From: Melioribacteraceae bacterium
Lineage (GTDB): Bacteria; Bacteroidota; Ignavibacteria; Ignavibacteriales; Melioribacteraceae
Length of the DNA stretch: 64,000 bases
Direction of reading: 5' to 3'
Assembly (NCBI GenBank): GCA_016927595.1
Contig: JAFGMI010000007.1
Span: 99,252 to 163,251 of the forward strand
Shown here: piece by piece, positions 33,355 through 43,988 of the stretch
Numbering within the stretch: the stretch's first letter is position 1
Layout: each line of letters opens with the position of its first letter
Program-made: the position numbers and the translations under genes
Notes under the pieces: generated by a model
Told to the model about the DNA's origin: nothing
What the model saw: only the letters and a program-made list of their open reading frames with translations
Databases searched by the model: none

Positions 33355-35229
33355 ATGCGAATACCCGAAAATCAAATAGAAGAAATAAGAAATTCAGCCA
33401 ATATCCTAGATATAATTTCCGGATACGTGCAGTTAAGAAAACGCGGCAGAAACTATATAGGTTTATGTCCGTTTCATCAGGAAAAAACACCCTCCTTTAC
33501 AGTCAGCGAAGAAAAACAGATATTTCACTGTTTCGGCTGCGGTGCCGGCGGAAACGTGTATAAATTTCTGATGGATTTTAAAAGTATTTCATTTGTAGAA
33601 GCCGTTCAGGAAGTAGCAGATCAGACCGGTATAAAAATAAATTTTGAACAAGACAAATTTTCTTCAGGTGAAAATGAACTCGAGGAATATTATGAAATAA
33701 ATGTTGCTGCGGCTAAATTTTTCTCGAACAAGTTGCTTAATACCGCAGAGGGAGAGTTTGCAAGAGAATATTTCAAGAACAGGAGAATCAAACCCCAGAC
33801 ACAGAGAGTGTTCGGACTCGGCTATGCGTCTCCGGAATGGGAAAATTTGTTATTCTTCTTAAAAGAAAACAAGATAGATCTTGACAAAGCAAAACATCTC
33901 GGATTAATTGATCAGAGAAATGACGGAACACAATACGATAAATTCCGCGGCAGGATAATCTTTCCAATCTTTTCACCGAACGGCAGAGTAGTGGCATTCG
34001 GAGGAAGAATTCTGGAGAAAGATGTAAAAGCTGCCAAATATCTTAACTCACCGGAATCCTCAATATATTCCAAGCGACGTTCGCTTTACGGTCTTTATCA
34101 CTCAAAGGAAGAAATCCGCAAGCTGAACAAGGTGATTCTCGTAGAGGGTTACATGGATCTTATTTCGCTTTATCAGCATGGCGTAAAAAATGTCGTGGCA
34201 TCATCGGGTACTTCGTTAACAGAGGAGCAGGCACAACTTCTTTCGAGGTTTACTAAAAACATTATCGTTTTGTTTGATGCTGATGAAGCCGGACAAAAAG
34301 CTGCTCTCCGCAGTATTGAAATTTTATTAAAACAGGATTTTGATGTAAGGGTTGTACTCCTGCCGAATAACGAGGATCCCGACAGTTTCATAAATAAATC
34401 CGGTAAAGATGAGTTCGAAGAACAAATTGACCGTGCACAGAACTTTCTGGAATTTCAAACAGAGCAGTTCAGAAAAGGCGGTAAGCTTAACGATCCCGTC
34501 CAACAGGCAGAAGCGATACGGACACTCGTGGCAACGGTGGCTTTGGTATCGGACGAATTGAAAAGGAACATACTGATTAAAACCATTTCAAAAAAGTTCG
34601 GATTGAGAGAGAAGCTTATTGAAAGTGAGCTCGATAAATTTCTGTTGAAGAACGCCGACAGAATTCAAAGAGTTGTTGCAGGATCCAACAACATAGCCGC
34701 ACAGGAAAAATCAAAAAACAAACCGGCGGCAAACGGAAACGGGTTAAGTTCTTTTGAGAAAGAAATCATAAGGCTACTGTTCGAAGGTGATGAAGAAGTA
34801 ATCGGTATTATCTGCGATAATATTGCTCCCGAAGATTTTGTTAACACAACGTTCCGCGAACTTGCAAATCTTGTGAAAGAGTCTTATCTGAATCATGTTG
34901 TTTCTCCCGCATCTATTATCGAAAAAATCGGGGACAATGAAGTTAAAGCTTTTGTGCTATCTCTTTCCCTTGCGCAGGAAGTAATAAGCAGAAAGTGGGA
35001 GGATCTGAATCACGGCAGCACAATTGAATTCGATTTAATCCAGTATACCAGGGATGTGGTAAAAAAATACAAGCTGAAAAAGATTGATTTACAGATTAAA
35101 AAGAACAACGATAGAATAGCTTCATCAAAAAATGAAGATGAAATTTTTAATCTGATGAAAGAAAACAAAGAATTACAGAATGAAAAGAAAATTATTTTAT
35201 CTGGTAACGGCAACACGGATTCAATATAA
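33355..35229 (+). CDS. dnaG: DNA primase
   Basis: A 624-residue primase (630 if started at ATG 33337). I prefer 33355 because MRIPENQIEEIRNSANILDIIS is the standard family start. The CHC2 zinc motif is CPFHQEKTPSF with HCFGCGAGGN. The TOPRIM domain has VILVEGYMDLIS and VLFDADEAGQKAA. A C-terminal helicase-binding helical domain follows a low-complexity linker near residue 440. It makes RNA primers at the replication fork. The next gene starts directly after the stop (TAA then ATG), so the two are translationally coupled. Confidence 0.96.
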   Translation: MRIPENQIEEIRNSANILDIISGYVQLRKRGRNYIGLCPFHQEKTPSFTVSEEKQIFHCFGCGAGGNVYKFLMDFKSISFVEAVQEVADQTGIKINFEQDKFSSGENELEEYYEINVAAAKFFSNKLLNTAEGEFAREYFKNRRIKPQTQRVFGLGYASPEWENLLFFLKENKIDLDKAKHLGLIDQRNDGTQYDKFRGRIIFPIFSPNGRVVAFGGRILEKDVKAAKYLNSPESSIYSKRRSLYGLYHSKEEIRKLNKVILVEGYMDLISLYQHGVKNVVASSGTSLTEEQAQLLSRFTKNIIVLFDADEAGQKAALRSIEILLKQDFDVRVVLLPNNEDPDSFINKSGKDEFEEQIDRAQNFLEFQTEQFRKGGKLNDPVQQAEAIRTLVATVALVSDELKRNILIKTISKKFGLREKLIESELDKFLLKNADRIQRVVAGSNNIAAQEKSKNKPAANGNGLSSFEKEIIRLLFEGDEEVIGIICDNIAPEDFVNTTFRELANLVKESYLNHVVSPASIIEKIGDNEVKAFVLSLSLAQEVISRKWEDLNHGSTIEFDLIQYTRDVVKKYKLKKIDLQIKKNNDRIASSKNEDEIFNLMKENKELQNEKKIILSGNGNTDSI

Positions 35230-36729
35230 ATGAAGCTTCAAAATCCTAAAATATATGAGATAAACACCCGGGTCTTTTTCCGGCAATTAAAGAACAACAA
35301 TCCTTCAATAACATTATCAGCCATTCCCGAAGATTACTGGAGAAATCTGAAGAATCTTGGGATAGATATCATCTGGCTGATGGGCGTGTGGAAGACAGTT
35401 CCTTCAGCCGTGGATAAGTACTGTTACGAGGAAGGACTGATTAAAGAGTATGCAAAAGCTCTTCCCGATTGGCGAAATGAGGATGTAGCAGGTTCGCCAT
35501 ATGCAATAGATGAATACAGGGTAAGTGAAGAATTTGGCGGCGATGATGAAATAAAATCACTTAAAGCTAAACTCAACAAGATGGGGTTAAAATTAATTCT
35601 AGACTTCATACCGAATCATTTTCATGCTGAAACGAAGTTACTCAATACTAACGCAGAGATATTCCTGGAAACGGATCAGGAAAGTTACAATAACGATCCG
35701 CACACTTGCTTCAAAATAGAAAACCGGAATAAATATTTTGTGCACGGACGTGATCCTTTTTTCCCTGCATGGCAGGACACAGTTCAGATAAATTTTTTCA
35801 GCGAACATGCCAGAAAATATTTAACCGATATACTTAAAAGCATAACAGACTTATGTGACGGTGTGAGGTGCGATATGGCAATGCTGCCTCTGCTGAATGT
35901 CTTTCAGAATACATGGGGCAGAATATTATCGAAACACAAGCTGCCCAGACCGAAGGAGGAATTCTGGGATATTGCCATTAAAGAGGTGAAGAAAATAATA
36001 AAGGATTTTTTATTTATTGCGGAAGTCTACTGGAATCTTGAAGAGCAGCTTCAGGATTCGGGTTTCGACTTCACCTATGATAAATCTCTGCTCGATATTT
36101 TCGAGAACGGAAATGCTGAAAGCATCAGGAATCATTTATTGACGGACGAAGACCGTCAGCATAAAACAGTTCGTTTTCTTGAGAACCATGATGAGAAACG
36201 TGCCGTCCATCGATTCGGGGTCGATAAATCAATGGCTGCCGCTGTTATAATCAATACGATTCCAGGCGCAAAACTTTTCTACGACGGACAGTTTGAAGGC
36301 AGAAAAGTGAAACTTCCAGTACAACTTAACAGGGCTCCGACAGAGAAAGCAAATGTTGAAATACAAAAATTCTACAAGCACCTGCTAGAAATAACAAATA
36401 CGAAAATTTTTAAGTACGGAGAATACAAGTTGCCCGATACAGAAACATCCTGGCGGGACAATCTCCTATACAAAAACATACTTGTGATTGAATGGAGTTA
36501 CCAGAATGAGATAATTTTAATCGCAGTAAATTTCTCCCAGATAACTTCATCGTGCAGGGTTAAAATTGATCTTACCTCATTAGGTAAAAATGTATCGCTG
36601 ATTGATATCTTAAACAATATAACATATGAGAGACAAACAGACAGCCTGCTGGATGTGGGTCTTTACATTGAGTTAAAACCTTTTGCTTCCCACATCTTTA
36701 AAATTGAAGGATTAGAAACACAGTCATGA
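35230..36729 (+). CDS. GH13 alpha-amylase-family enzyme
   Basis: A 499-residue intracellular TIM-barrel glycosidase without a signal peptide. Conserved regions are visible: LKLILDFIPNHF (region I), GVRCDMAM with nucleophile D215, FIAEVYW with acid/base E265, and FLENHDE with D321. A beta-sandwich C-terminus follows. Family GH13 acts on alpha-glucans or related glycosides, but the exact linkage cannot be read. The start codon touches the dnaG stop, an unusual pairing of a glycosidase with a replication gene. Confidence 0.92.
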   Translation: MKLQNPKIYEINTRVFFRQLKNNNPSITLSAIPEDYWRNLKNLGIDIIWLMGVWKTVPSAVDKYCYEEGLIKEYAKALPDWRNEDVAGSPYAIDEYRVSEEFGGDDEIKSLKAKLNKMGLKLILDFIPNHFHAETKLLNTNAEIFLETDQESYNNDPHTCFKIENRNKYFVHGRDPFFPAWQDTVQINFFSEHARKYLTDILKSITDLCDGVRCDMAMLPLLNVFQNTWGRILSKHKLPRPKEEFWDIAIKEVKKIIKDFLFIAEVYWNLEEQLQDSGFDFTYDKSLLDIFENGNAESIRNHLLTDEDRQHKTVRFLENHDEKRAVHRFGVDKSMAAAVIINTIPGAKLFYDGQFEGRKVKLPVQLNRAPTEKANVEIQKFYKHLLEITNTKIFKYGEYKLPDTETSWRDNLLYKNILVIEWSYQNEIILIAVNFSQITSSCRVKIDLTSLGKNVSLIDILNNITYERQTDSLLDVGLYIELKPFASHIFKIEGLETQS

Positions 36730-36744
36730 TCTCTGTAAATTCTC

Positions 36745-36767
36745 TTCGGCAGAATTATTTTGCCGAA
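36745..36767. terminator. weak hairpin between convergent genes
   Basis: A 7-bp TTCGGCA/TGCCGAA stem with a 9-nt loop between the GH13 gene and the convergent secreted GH5-like gene. There is no good T-run in either direction, so it is at best a weak bidirectional terminator. Confidence 0.4.
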
Positions 36768-36785
36768 CGACTCTTTTAAGCCGTA

Positions 36786-38963
36786 CTATTTTACAAACAA
36801 CATCTTTCTCGTACTTATGAATTTACCCGATTCAATTCTGTAAACATACACTCCGCTTGCATAATTGCGGGGTTTAAATTTTACACTGTAATTGCCGGCA
36901 GCATAAATTTCATCTGCAAGAATTGACATCTGCCTGCCAAGCAAATCATAAACAACTAGCTTAACATGCTGTTCATAAGGGACTGCAAACTCTATTGTAG
37001 TTTCAGGATTGAACGGATTGGGATAGTTCTGACTTAAAGAATAATTTACTGGCAGCTCAGCCGGTATTTCCTCAACCGAGGTGACAATACTCGCCGGAAG
37101 CGCCAGATAATCCAGATCCATCCAACCCCATGATAATTCCATAACTATTACATTAGCACCGGCAATGAGATCAACATTTAATGATTTCTCAGCCCAGACA
37201 TTTGTGGGACCGTCAAATGACAATTCTGTAATGCGCTGCCCGTTAACATTTATAAACTGAGGTTTCGGCGTATCGAACGATAATCTGTATCCGAATCTGA
37301 TCTCATAATTACCGGCTTCATTTACATTGGGAATATTCCATGTAATTGTGCCCACATTAGTCCGCATTTCAAGATAATAACCGCCGCTGACGAATTGGTT
37401 CCTTAATATAGAAAATCCCGTCCCCTGCCGTATTGTCCGCTCAGCTTCAAATCTTGTAAATTGTGCAGCGCCCACCTGAACCTGAATTGATTCTGACTTT
37501 CGTGCATGTCCATCGTTATCAGTAGCGACAGCATATATTCGATAGACATCGGGTTCAATATCTTTCCAGACAATCGTATAAGGTTTTTCTGCCGATTCAC
37601 CTATTTTTAAGGTATCATCAACGAAGAATTCAACCAGCACAACATGTCCGTCATTGTCGGATGCAGCCGCCGTAATAGTTATTTCTGCACCTTCGTCAAA
37701 CTGAATGTTGTCTTCGGGAGAAGTGATAGTAACAATAGGCCAGTCACCGCCAATACCCAAAATATCAACGTCCTCAGTGTAATTATCATACATATACTGC
37801 ATGCTGTTCAGTATGTCTGCCTGCTGTGTGGTCTGATTATCCGTCCATGACCATGCCATTGCTCCAGAATATCCTAACTGATATAAACGTTCATATAAGA
37901 TTTCCTTCGGTGTTCCATCAGTATCTTTCAAATGAAATTCACCAAGCACCACGGGTTTATCTAAATTCCAGAAACTGCAAGATCTTATAAATGGCGAATT
38001 TGTTTCCTCCTCCCAGTCGTAATAATGAACAGAATAAAAATCGAGCGTGCCTTCCTGGTCACCACCCGCATTAATAAGTCTTTCGTCTGAGTAATAATTC
38101 TGATAAGCTAAAGCTGAAGTTTTTCTGTAATGATCGGCAATTTCGTCAAGAGATAAATGAAATCCGTATTTATTTTCGAACAAAATCTCCAGTTCTGTTT
38201 TTTCTAACGTGCTCAGGCGTGAAATATCTGTACCAGTCTTTTGTTTCGTAATAGTCGAAACATCTGTCATTACCTGAATACTCCATGCTCCGCTTGTGAC
38301 CTTAGCAGAGGGATCGGTTCTATGTATTGCCCCTGCGCATAAATTAACAAATCTTTGTATAGCAGACATTGGCACTCGGTTAATATCTGACCAGCCGAAT
38401 TCATTGCTCATTCCTTCCGGCTCATTAAAAATTTCCCAGGCTATTATTGCCGGATGTCCTTTTAAAGATTCAACCATGGGAATTAAAGCGTTTTTTATGT
38501 AGGCGTTTGTATAAGATGTATCAGTTAACAATAATGTATTACGCGTTAACACTTCCGTGCTTTTGGTTTTTCTAAGCATATCAAAAGACCACAAACACAG
38601 TTTGAATCCCATTTCACGTTCCCACGCCAGATCCAGCACCTTTTTTATATCCTCGTTAGTTCCTTCTCCGGGACCGGTTACATAGTTTGAACCGTCGAAA
38701 GCAGGTGAGTTAGCGCCGTCGGTGTGAAGCCACCATCGAACCGAGTTTCCGCCATGATCGTGAAAGGAGAGAAGGATATCACCAAACTGATTATATTCGG
38801 TAAGACCCGGACCAACATCATTCGCGAAACGCAGCCATGCAAGATTTGTTCCGCTTAGGAATAATTCCTGATTATTATAATTAATTCTGTTGGATTGCGA
38901 TAAAAGTATCTGAGAAAATAATAGTACAGCAACCGAAATATATAACGGCTTTACAATTCGCAT
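36786..38963 (-). CDS. secreted GH5-like glycosidase (mannanase/cellulase clan) with Ig, CBM and sorting tail
   Basis: A 725-residue multidomain protein. It has a signal peptide, then a clan-A glycosidase (residues about 25-410) with acid/base Glu in IIAWEIFNEPEG and a candidate nucleophile Glu in PVVLGEFHLKD. An Ig-like domain follows (about 415-505, PIVTITSPEDNIQFDEGAEI). A CBM6/35-like jelly roll comes next (FEAERTIRQG to LDYLALP). The C-terminal tail is NYPNPFNPETTIEFAVP with a final KFISTRKMLFVK, the type IX secretion sorting form. It is likely surface-displayed or released. Target is probably a mannan or glucan, inferred only from the fold. Confidence 0.9.
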   Translation of the reverse strand: MRIVKPLYISVAVLLFSQILLSQSNRINYNNQELFLSGTNLAWLRFANDVGPGLTEYNQFGDILLSFHDHGGNSVRWWLHTDGANSPAFDGSNYVTGPGEGTNEDIKKVLDLAWEREMGFKLCLWSFDMLRKTKSTEVLTRNTLLLTDTSYTNAYIKNALIPMVESLKGHPAIIAWEIFNEPEGMSNEFGWSDINRVPMSAIQRFVNLCAGAIHRTDPSAKVTSGAWSIQVMTDVSTITKQKTGTDISRLSTLEKTELEILFENKYGFHLSLDEIADHYRKTSALAYQNYYSDERLINAGGDQEGTLDFYSVHYYDWEEETNSPFIRSCSFWNLDKPVVLGEFHLKDTDGTPKEILYERLYQLGYSGAMAWSWTDNQTTQQADILNSMQYMYDNYTEDVDILGIGGDWPIVTITSPEDNIQFDEGAEITITAAASDNDGHVVLVEFFVDDTLKIGESAEKPYTIVWKDIEPDVYRIYAVATDNDGHARKSESIQVQVGAAQFTRFEAERTIRQGTGFSILRNQFVSGGYYLEMRTNVGTITWNIPNVNEAGNYEIRFGYRLSFDTPKPQFINVNGQRITELSFDGPTNVWAEKSLNVDLIAGANVIVMELSWGWMDLDYLALPASIVTSVEEIPAELPVNYSLSQNYPNPFNPETTIEFAVPYEQHVKLVVYDLLGRQMSILADEIYAAGNYSVKFKPRNYASGVYVYRIESGKFISTRKMLFVK

Positions 38964-39110
38964 GTGCGATCTCCTTATTTTGACTTAGCCACTGTCTGAT
39001 TACTTCTCATATTTTGACCCAATACATCGACCGTAACGTAAGTACAAAATCAGGGAGAATTAAATCGCCCGTACAAAGGTAATAAAAACAATACTATTAG
39101 TCAGCAGAAT

Positions 39111-42100
39111 CTATTTTAAAAGAATCATTTTATGCGATGCAGAATATTTACCGGCAATCAGGTTATATATATATACTCCCGAAGCAAGTTCCGATCCATT
39201 AAATTGCACCTCATAACTGCCTGGAAGCTTCTCCCCGTTTATAAGAGTTTTTATTTCCTGACCGATTATATTATAAATCTTCAGACTTACATACTGAGAC
39301 TCGGGCAATGTGAATCTGATTTTGGTAACCGGGTTAAAGGGATTCGGGTAGTTTTGAAAAAGAAGAAACTTTTCGGGCTGGAAAGGTAATGATCTTTCCG
39401 ACAGTACAATAAAATTGTTGTTTACGCTTCCCGGTGTTCCGTTTATACCCGATGATGACCAGTTATGGGGTATCAGGTTATCCAATCCGGGATTTTTCAA
39501 TTCCAGTGTTGACCCTCCGCCATCCGGCATTGCGGGCCACGGATATCTGTTACCAAAATTCAGCGAGTCAATAAGTTCGCCGTAATCATTGAACAGCCTG
39601 ATCTGATCCCCCTTTCTGTCAAATCCGAAATCCATTTCTCCGAGAATATCAGTTACTCTGGGAAAATAAGTGCTGAAATCGGAAGTGTCTCTGCAGATTA
39701 CTATATAATTATGGGGATTCAAGGATACATTTGACGGAATAATAAATACATTTTGTGTATCGGAGTCCATTAATTTCCAGTTGGAAATATCAATTAAAGA
39801 ATTGCTGTTGTTGTATAATTCCAACCAGTCCCCCGTATCAAAATCCGGATGTGAATTATAATTAATTTCATTTATAACAATATCCTGATAATTACCCGCT
39901 ATCTTCCCAAAGACAGCCGTAAGACTTGCACTCGCTTCCAACTCAACCGATATGGAATCATTTTCGGAGGTACTGATTCCCTGCCAGCCGATAAATTCAT
40001 AATTATTGTTCGGATTGGCTTTCACCTCGAGTGGAACACCGCTGAAATATTCCCCGCTCCACACCGGTGAATCAATATAAAGACTATTTAAACTAATTGT
40101 TCCGGCTCCTTCCGGTATCACACCAAGTGTAAGGGAATAAGACCCATCAAGATTAAATTGCTGCCTTATATGCTGCATCATATGCGGAATTCTGTTTTCT
40201 CCAAAATCGATCATGATTTCAATAAAACTATTCCAGCTTTCAATATCGCTCCACCACATATTATGCAGCGAATAATCCGGATAGTATTCACTCCATTTCT
40301 GTGCATGTCTTAACATTTCCGGTTCGATAACGGTTTTCATATCCAGAATTTTATCAACAACAATACCGGGACTGAATATTGTGTTGAAGTAATCACAAAA
40401 CCTGTTAATAAATTTATTTCTGAATTCCGGATTCTGAACAAGCCTTCTGAGCAGCAATGTAGACCAGGGCTCGTTGCCATGGTGGTTTGGTGTCTTGGTA
40501 GGACTCAAAGCAAATTGTAAAGTATTATAATCGTATACATACTGATTGCCGCCATTTCCATATGCGTTTATTCCGAAACCCCAGTCGGTATCATAAAGCA
40601 GCCAGCGCCATTTACCCGATTTGGTTTTAGGACGCCAGTATTTTATGTTGTTACCGGGCCAGTCTCTGTTATCAAAATAAATTTCAGCAACATTATAATC
40701 TATATAGTTGTCCATATCCATTTGAGTTTTTACATATTCATAGCTATCTGTTTCAGCTAGATTATGAGTACTGACATAGTTAATTAAATTATTATAATGT
40801 TGTGCATCGCCATGAATAACAGAGGCGTTTAATTCCAGCAGATCGATACTGTCAGGATCGATATCAAAATGGTCCGCAATGTAATGTTCATTCTGTTTCT
40901 CCCGCAGGTTTAGTATGCCCCAGTATTCTCCATTAATATAAACGACACAAGGTCTGTAAGCCATCCCATCAACACCAATATTCTCGACCAGTCCCTGCAT
41001 CATAGCATCACTGTAGAATGTTCTTCCCCAATCGTTGCCGCAGTTTCTAAGTACAAATGACTCGAAACTCTGAAAGGGTCTGTCAGGGAATAACTGATAA
41101 TCAATTTCCCCATCTCCGTATTTACTTCTGGCAAAAATTCCAAGAGCTTTCTGGGGATGAGCCCTGCTCCACCCGCCCAGTATTTTTGCACCTGCATTAA
41201 TACTAAAACCGAATTCACCGTCCGGTTCAAAAAATTCCACGTGCACAGGACGTTCCCAGTCCTGCCAGAAATTTGCTCCGTAGTATGGATTAGAGCCCTG
41301 ATAATTTTTCCCCATTACATAGATACCACTATCAGTATCAAAGAAATTTTTGGGATCAGAAGAAATCGAAAAGACGGGGAGCACATGATACTCGTTCACC
41401 AAGTAGGTTTGTGCAACAATTCCGCTCGGAATCAGTCCCTGTCCGAAAGTTTTCGCTTTTACAACTGTTGTTGAATTTATTTGAATCGGACCTGAATACA
41501 ATAATGAATTTGCATCGGGATCGGAACCGTCCAGCGTGTACCTTATATTTTCATTAATACTGTTAGTGCTCAGTGAAAGTCTAATTCCCTGGTTGTAGAA
41601 CCCTCCGGAATGAGAAAATAATGGATCATTTGCGAAATCGTTATAACCCACATTATTGTTGCCGTAACCTGGTGTGGTCTGGTAGAAAAGCATCCAGTTT
41701 GTACCACCATCGGGCAGTCTGCCATAGGAAATATTTTCAGGAATTGATCCGAAAGAAACACTATCCGTTATAGTGTTGTCGGGAGCGGTTAAAATCAATG
41801 ATTCTCCATCTGCATCGATCTTAAAATTCGTATGAAGATGAGGGGTGTTAAACTTCAGTATTTCGGGCGTACCATTTGCATTGGGCGGTATTTCCGACAT
41901 GCCTAATGTCAGGAATGGTATGAGTGTTAAGTCGGAAGAAGTTGATGACAAATTATGAACCTGAATTGCAAGTACATTTGCACCCTGCTTTAAAAGGGTT
42001 TCAACAGAATCCACCTTAAACATATCCGGAGGTAAGCCTCTGTAAATATTTGCTTCATGACCGTTGGAGGCTGTTTGATTGTAAGACGGCACTTCACCCT

Positions 42101-42725
42101 GAACACCGATATTGGAACGGGCGATTTCAGTACCGTTGAGATAGGCAACGAATGAATCATCGTAGTCGATATGCAGGACTGCTTCAGTGATTATTTCAGC
42201 ATCATCTATATAAAAAACTTTTCTTGTAAAAACAGAAATGACGGATGCAATAACGGTCGCATCATCGTTGTCACCGTATCCAAAACCGCTCGCTCCGTTC
42301 TGCCAGCTGGCATCGACAAAATTTATCTGATTCCACTCTGCAGGGATTGCAGCATTTCCCGCCTGGTATTTCATTTGATCGCCTTGGTCAATTATCGTTT
42401 CCCAGTGCACAGTTGAAACTTTTTCGGATTCTCCGGATGCAAACAGAAGTAAAAATTGATGAGGTTGAATGGTCCAAGAAGGAAATGTCCATTTAAAAGG
42501 ATCGTTAATGTTATCCGATAACCCGTAACCCTTTAAATCAACAGCATTGTCTGAGGAATTAAAAAGTTCAAGCCAGTCGGAATAATTGCCATTATTATCA
42601 AGAATTATAGAAGAATTCGACGGCATGAATTCGTTAATAAGAATTTCCTGAGACAGATTTAAAGTATAGAAAGAATAAAACAGAATTATAAACAGCTCAA
42701 GTCTTTTTGTATTTAATAAAATCAT
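39111..42725 (-). CDS. giant secreted CotH-kinase-type protein with lamin-tail domains and sorting tail
   Basis: A 1204-residue protein. Order: signal peptide; lamin-tail domain (EILINEFMPSNSS to about residue 110); a galactose-binding-like region; a chitobiase/FN3-associated repeat (YTLDGSDPDANSLLYSGPI); a CotH kinase-like domain (RNCGNDWGRTFYSDAMMQG, INGEYWGILNLREKQNEHY, LLYDTDWGFGI); a BACON/InlB-like repeat; a second lamin-tail domain (DIVINEINYNS); and a type IX sorting tail (NYPNPFNPVTKIRFTLP). CotH domains phosphorylate secreted proteins in spore coats, but in these large proteins the role is not known. It is probably at the cell surface. Confidence 0.9.
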   Translation of the reverse strand: MILLNTKRLELFIILFYSFYTLNLSQEILINEFMPSNSSIILDNNGNYSDWLELFNSSDNAVDLKGYGLSDNINDPFKWTFPSWTIQPHQFLLLFASGESEKVSTVHWETIIDQGDQMKYQAGNAAIPAEWNQINFVDASWQNGASGFGYGDNDDATVIASVISVFTRKVFYIDDAEIITEAVLHIDYDDSFVAYLNGTEIARSNIGVQGEVPSYNQTASNGHEANIYRGLPPDMFKVDSVETLLKQGANVLAIQVHNLSSTSSDLTLIPFLTLGMSEIPPNANGTPEILKFNTPHLHTNFKIDADGESLILTAPDNTITDSVSFGSIPENISYGRLPDGGTNWMLFYQTTPGYGNNNVGYNDFANDPLFSHSGGFYNQGIRLSLSTNSINENIRYTLDGSDPDANSLLYSGPIQINSTTVVKAKTFGQGLIPSGIVAQTYLVNEYHVLPVFSISSDPKNFFDTDSGIYVMGKNYQGSNPYYGANFWQDWERPVHVEFFEPDGEFGFSINAGAKILGGWSRAHPQKALGIFARSKYGDGEIDYQLFPDRPFQSFESFVLRNCGNDWGRTFYSDAMMQGLVENIGVDGMAYRPCVVYINGEYWGILNLREKQNEHYIADHFDIDPDSIDLLELNASVIHGDAQHYNNLINYVSTHNLAETDSYEYVKTQMDMDNYIDYNVAEIYFDNRDWPGNNIKYWRPKTKSGKWRWLLYDTDWGFGINAYGNGGNQYVYDYNTLQFALSPTKTPNHHGNEPWSTLLLRRLVQNPEFRNKFINRFCDYFNTIFSPGIVVDKILDMKTVIEPEMLRHAQKWSEYYPDYSLHNMWWSDIESWNSFIEIMIDFGENRIPHMMQHIRQQFNLDGSYSLTLGVIPEGAGTISLNSLYIDSPVWSGEYFSGVPLEVKANPNNNYEFIGWQGISTSENDSISVELEASASLTAVFGKIAGNYQDIVINEINYNSHPDFDTGDWLELYNNSNSLIDISNWKLMDSDTQNVFIIPSNVSLNPHNYIVICRDTSDFSTYFPRVTDILGEMDFGFDRKGDQIRLFNDYGELIDSLNFGNRYPWPAMPDGGGSTLELKNPGLDNLIPHNWSSSGINGTPGSVNNNFIVLSERSLPFQPEKFLLFQNYPNPFNPVTKIRFTLPESQYVSLKIYNIIGQEIKTLINGEKLPGSYEVQFNGSELASGVYIYNLIAGKYSASHKMILLK

Positions 42726-42875
42726 ATAATTCTGAGAAAAACAAATGGGATGTTTTCATCTATTTACAAACCAATTTAAATATAATTTAAGTGATTGTTA
42801 ATAAAATTATTATGGCGCTTTGAGATGAGGTGACATATAATAATTAATAGATGAAATAACCACCAGCACAAAGTA

Positions 42876-43988
42876 TTAAAACCTTAATTCAAGAGTTGCT
42901 TCAATTATTGATGTTGTGTTGGTTATTCCGTTAATTATATCGGTTGTATCATAAGAAACTAATATTTTTGATCCTTTCAGAAAATGGTATGCTGCTCCTA
43001 AAATTATTCCTTTATACTCTTGCTCGCTAGGACTGTAATCCTGTTTAAAATAATCGTATCTGCCTATCACACTCATATTTAATTCATACAGCTTAATTTC
43101 CGTAAAAGCAGAATAACCGATCTGTTCTACCGATTTACCGAAAGCATCAACAGCCTTACCGTCCTGTGTCCCCACGCCTGTATACAATGTTCCGCCGAAT
43201 ACCACACGTCTGTCTTCATAGGAAATAAAACCGGCATCGATTTTATAATCGGGTGCAGCTTCGGTATTTCCGGTACCAAATGAACCGATATAACTAAACT
43301 GAAGACCCGGAATCAATTCGGGCATTGGTCTCAGTGAAATTCTTGCTTCAACATTTTTCTGTTCATTAAATTCCAGCTTATTGTAACCGCCCCCGTTGTA
43401 AACTCCAACTGCGATACTTCCGTATTTACCTGCATATTCTTTATTAACATTTTCGCGGTAATCTTCGGGCATCTGTCCGCCCAGAAGAGTTTCAATCATC
43501 AGACCATAATCTGCCGAACTAATTACACCAACTCTTTCAAGATACATTCTTCCTTGTGCGCGGTAATTATTTATTTTTTGTTCGTAGCTCAACCATGGTC
43601 TTGGAATCACACCGAAAGTTACCGCAGGTTTTGTAAAGAACTCATAATTATCAAAAGTATATTTTACATAGGCATATTTAATCCGAAGTTCAATATCGCC
43701 CATACCGTCGCCTTCCTGGTCAACCGTAATATCCTGAGTTAATCTTACCGAAATATGATCATCAAACTTTTTCTGAAATGTTATATACCCTCTTTTAATA
43801 GTAAAATCATTTCCTTTTATTCCGCCCTCATCAGTGATAAAATATCCCACAAACCACTGTCCGCCTATGCTAAGTCCGTCGAGTACTGATTTTTCAGAGA
43901 TGGGGTCAGCATCCTGTGCAAATAAAGAATTAACCAGACAAACTAAAAGAATGCATAAATAAATATACTTCGTGGAAGTTCTTCCCAT
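42876..43988 (-). CDS. outer-membrane beta-barrel porin
   Basis: A 370-residue protein with a signal peptide (LCILLVCLVNSLFAQ) and alternating amphipathic strands. Barrel-type repeats include FTIKRGYITFQKKFDDHISVRLTQD and GIILGAAYHFLKGSKILVSYD, and the last residue is an aromatic Phe (ATLELRF), the usual BAM recognition end. It resembles phosphate-selective porin-type barrels. The transported solute is unknown. A GGAGAGAG ribosome binding site precedes the start. The 880-base upstream gap contains an orphan terminator on the other strand. Confidence 0.88.
   Translation of the reverse strand: MGRTSTKYIYLCILLVCLVNSLFAQDADPISEKSVLDGLSIGGQWFVGYFITDEGGIKGNDFTIKRGYITFQKKFDDHISVRLTQDITVDQEGDGMGDIELRIKYAYVKYTFDNYEFFTKPAVTFGVIPRPWLSYEQKINNYRAQGRMYLERVGVISSADYGLMIETLLGGQMPEDYRENVNKEYAGKYGSIAVGVYNGGGYNKLEFNEQKNVEARISLRPMPELIPGLQFSYIGSFGTGNTEAAPDYKIDAGFISYEDRRVVFGGTLYTGVGTQDGKAVDAFGKSVEQIGYSAFTEIKLYELNMSVIGRYDYFKQDYSPSEQEYKGIILGAAYHFLKGSKILVSYDTTDIINGITNTTSIIEATLELRF

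Noticed and set aside
38976..39018. TATTTTGAC repeated twice before the 725-residue glycosidase gene
   Set aside because: The copies are short, AT-rich and 34 bp apart with nothing else in common. Chance is a sufficient explanation.
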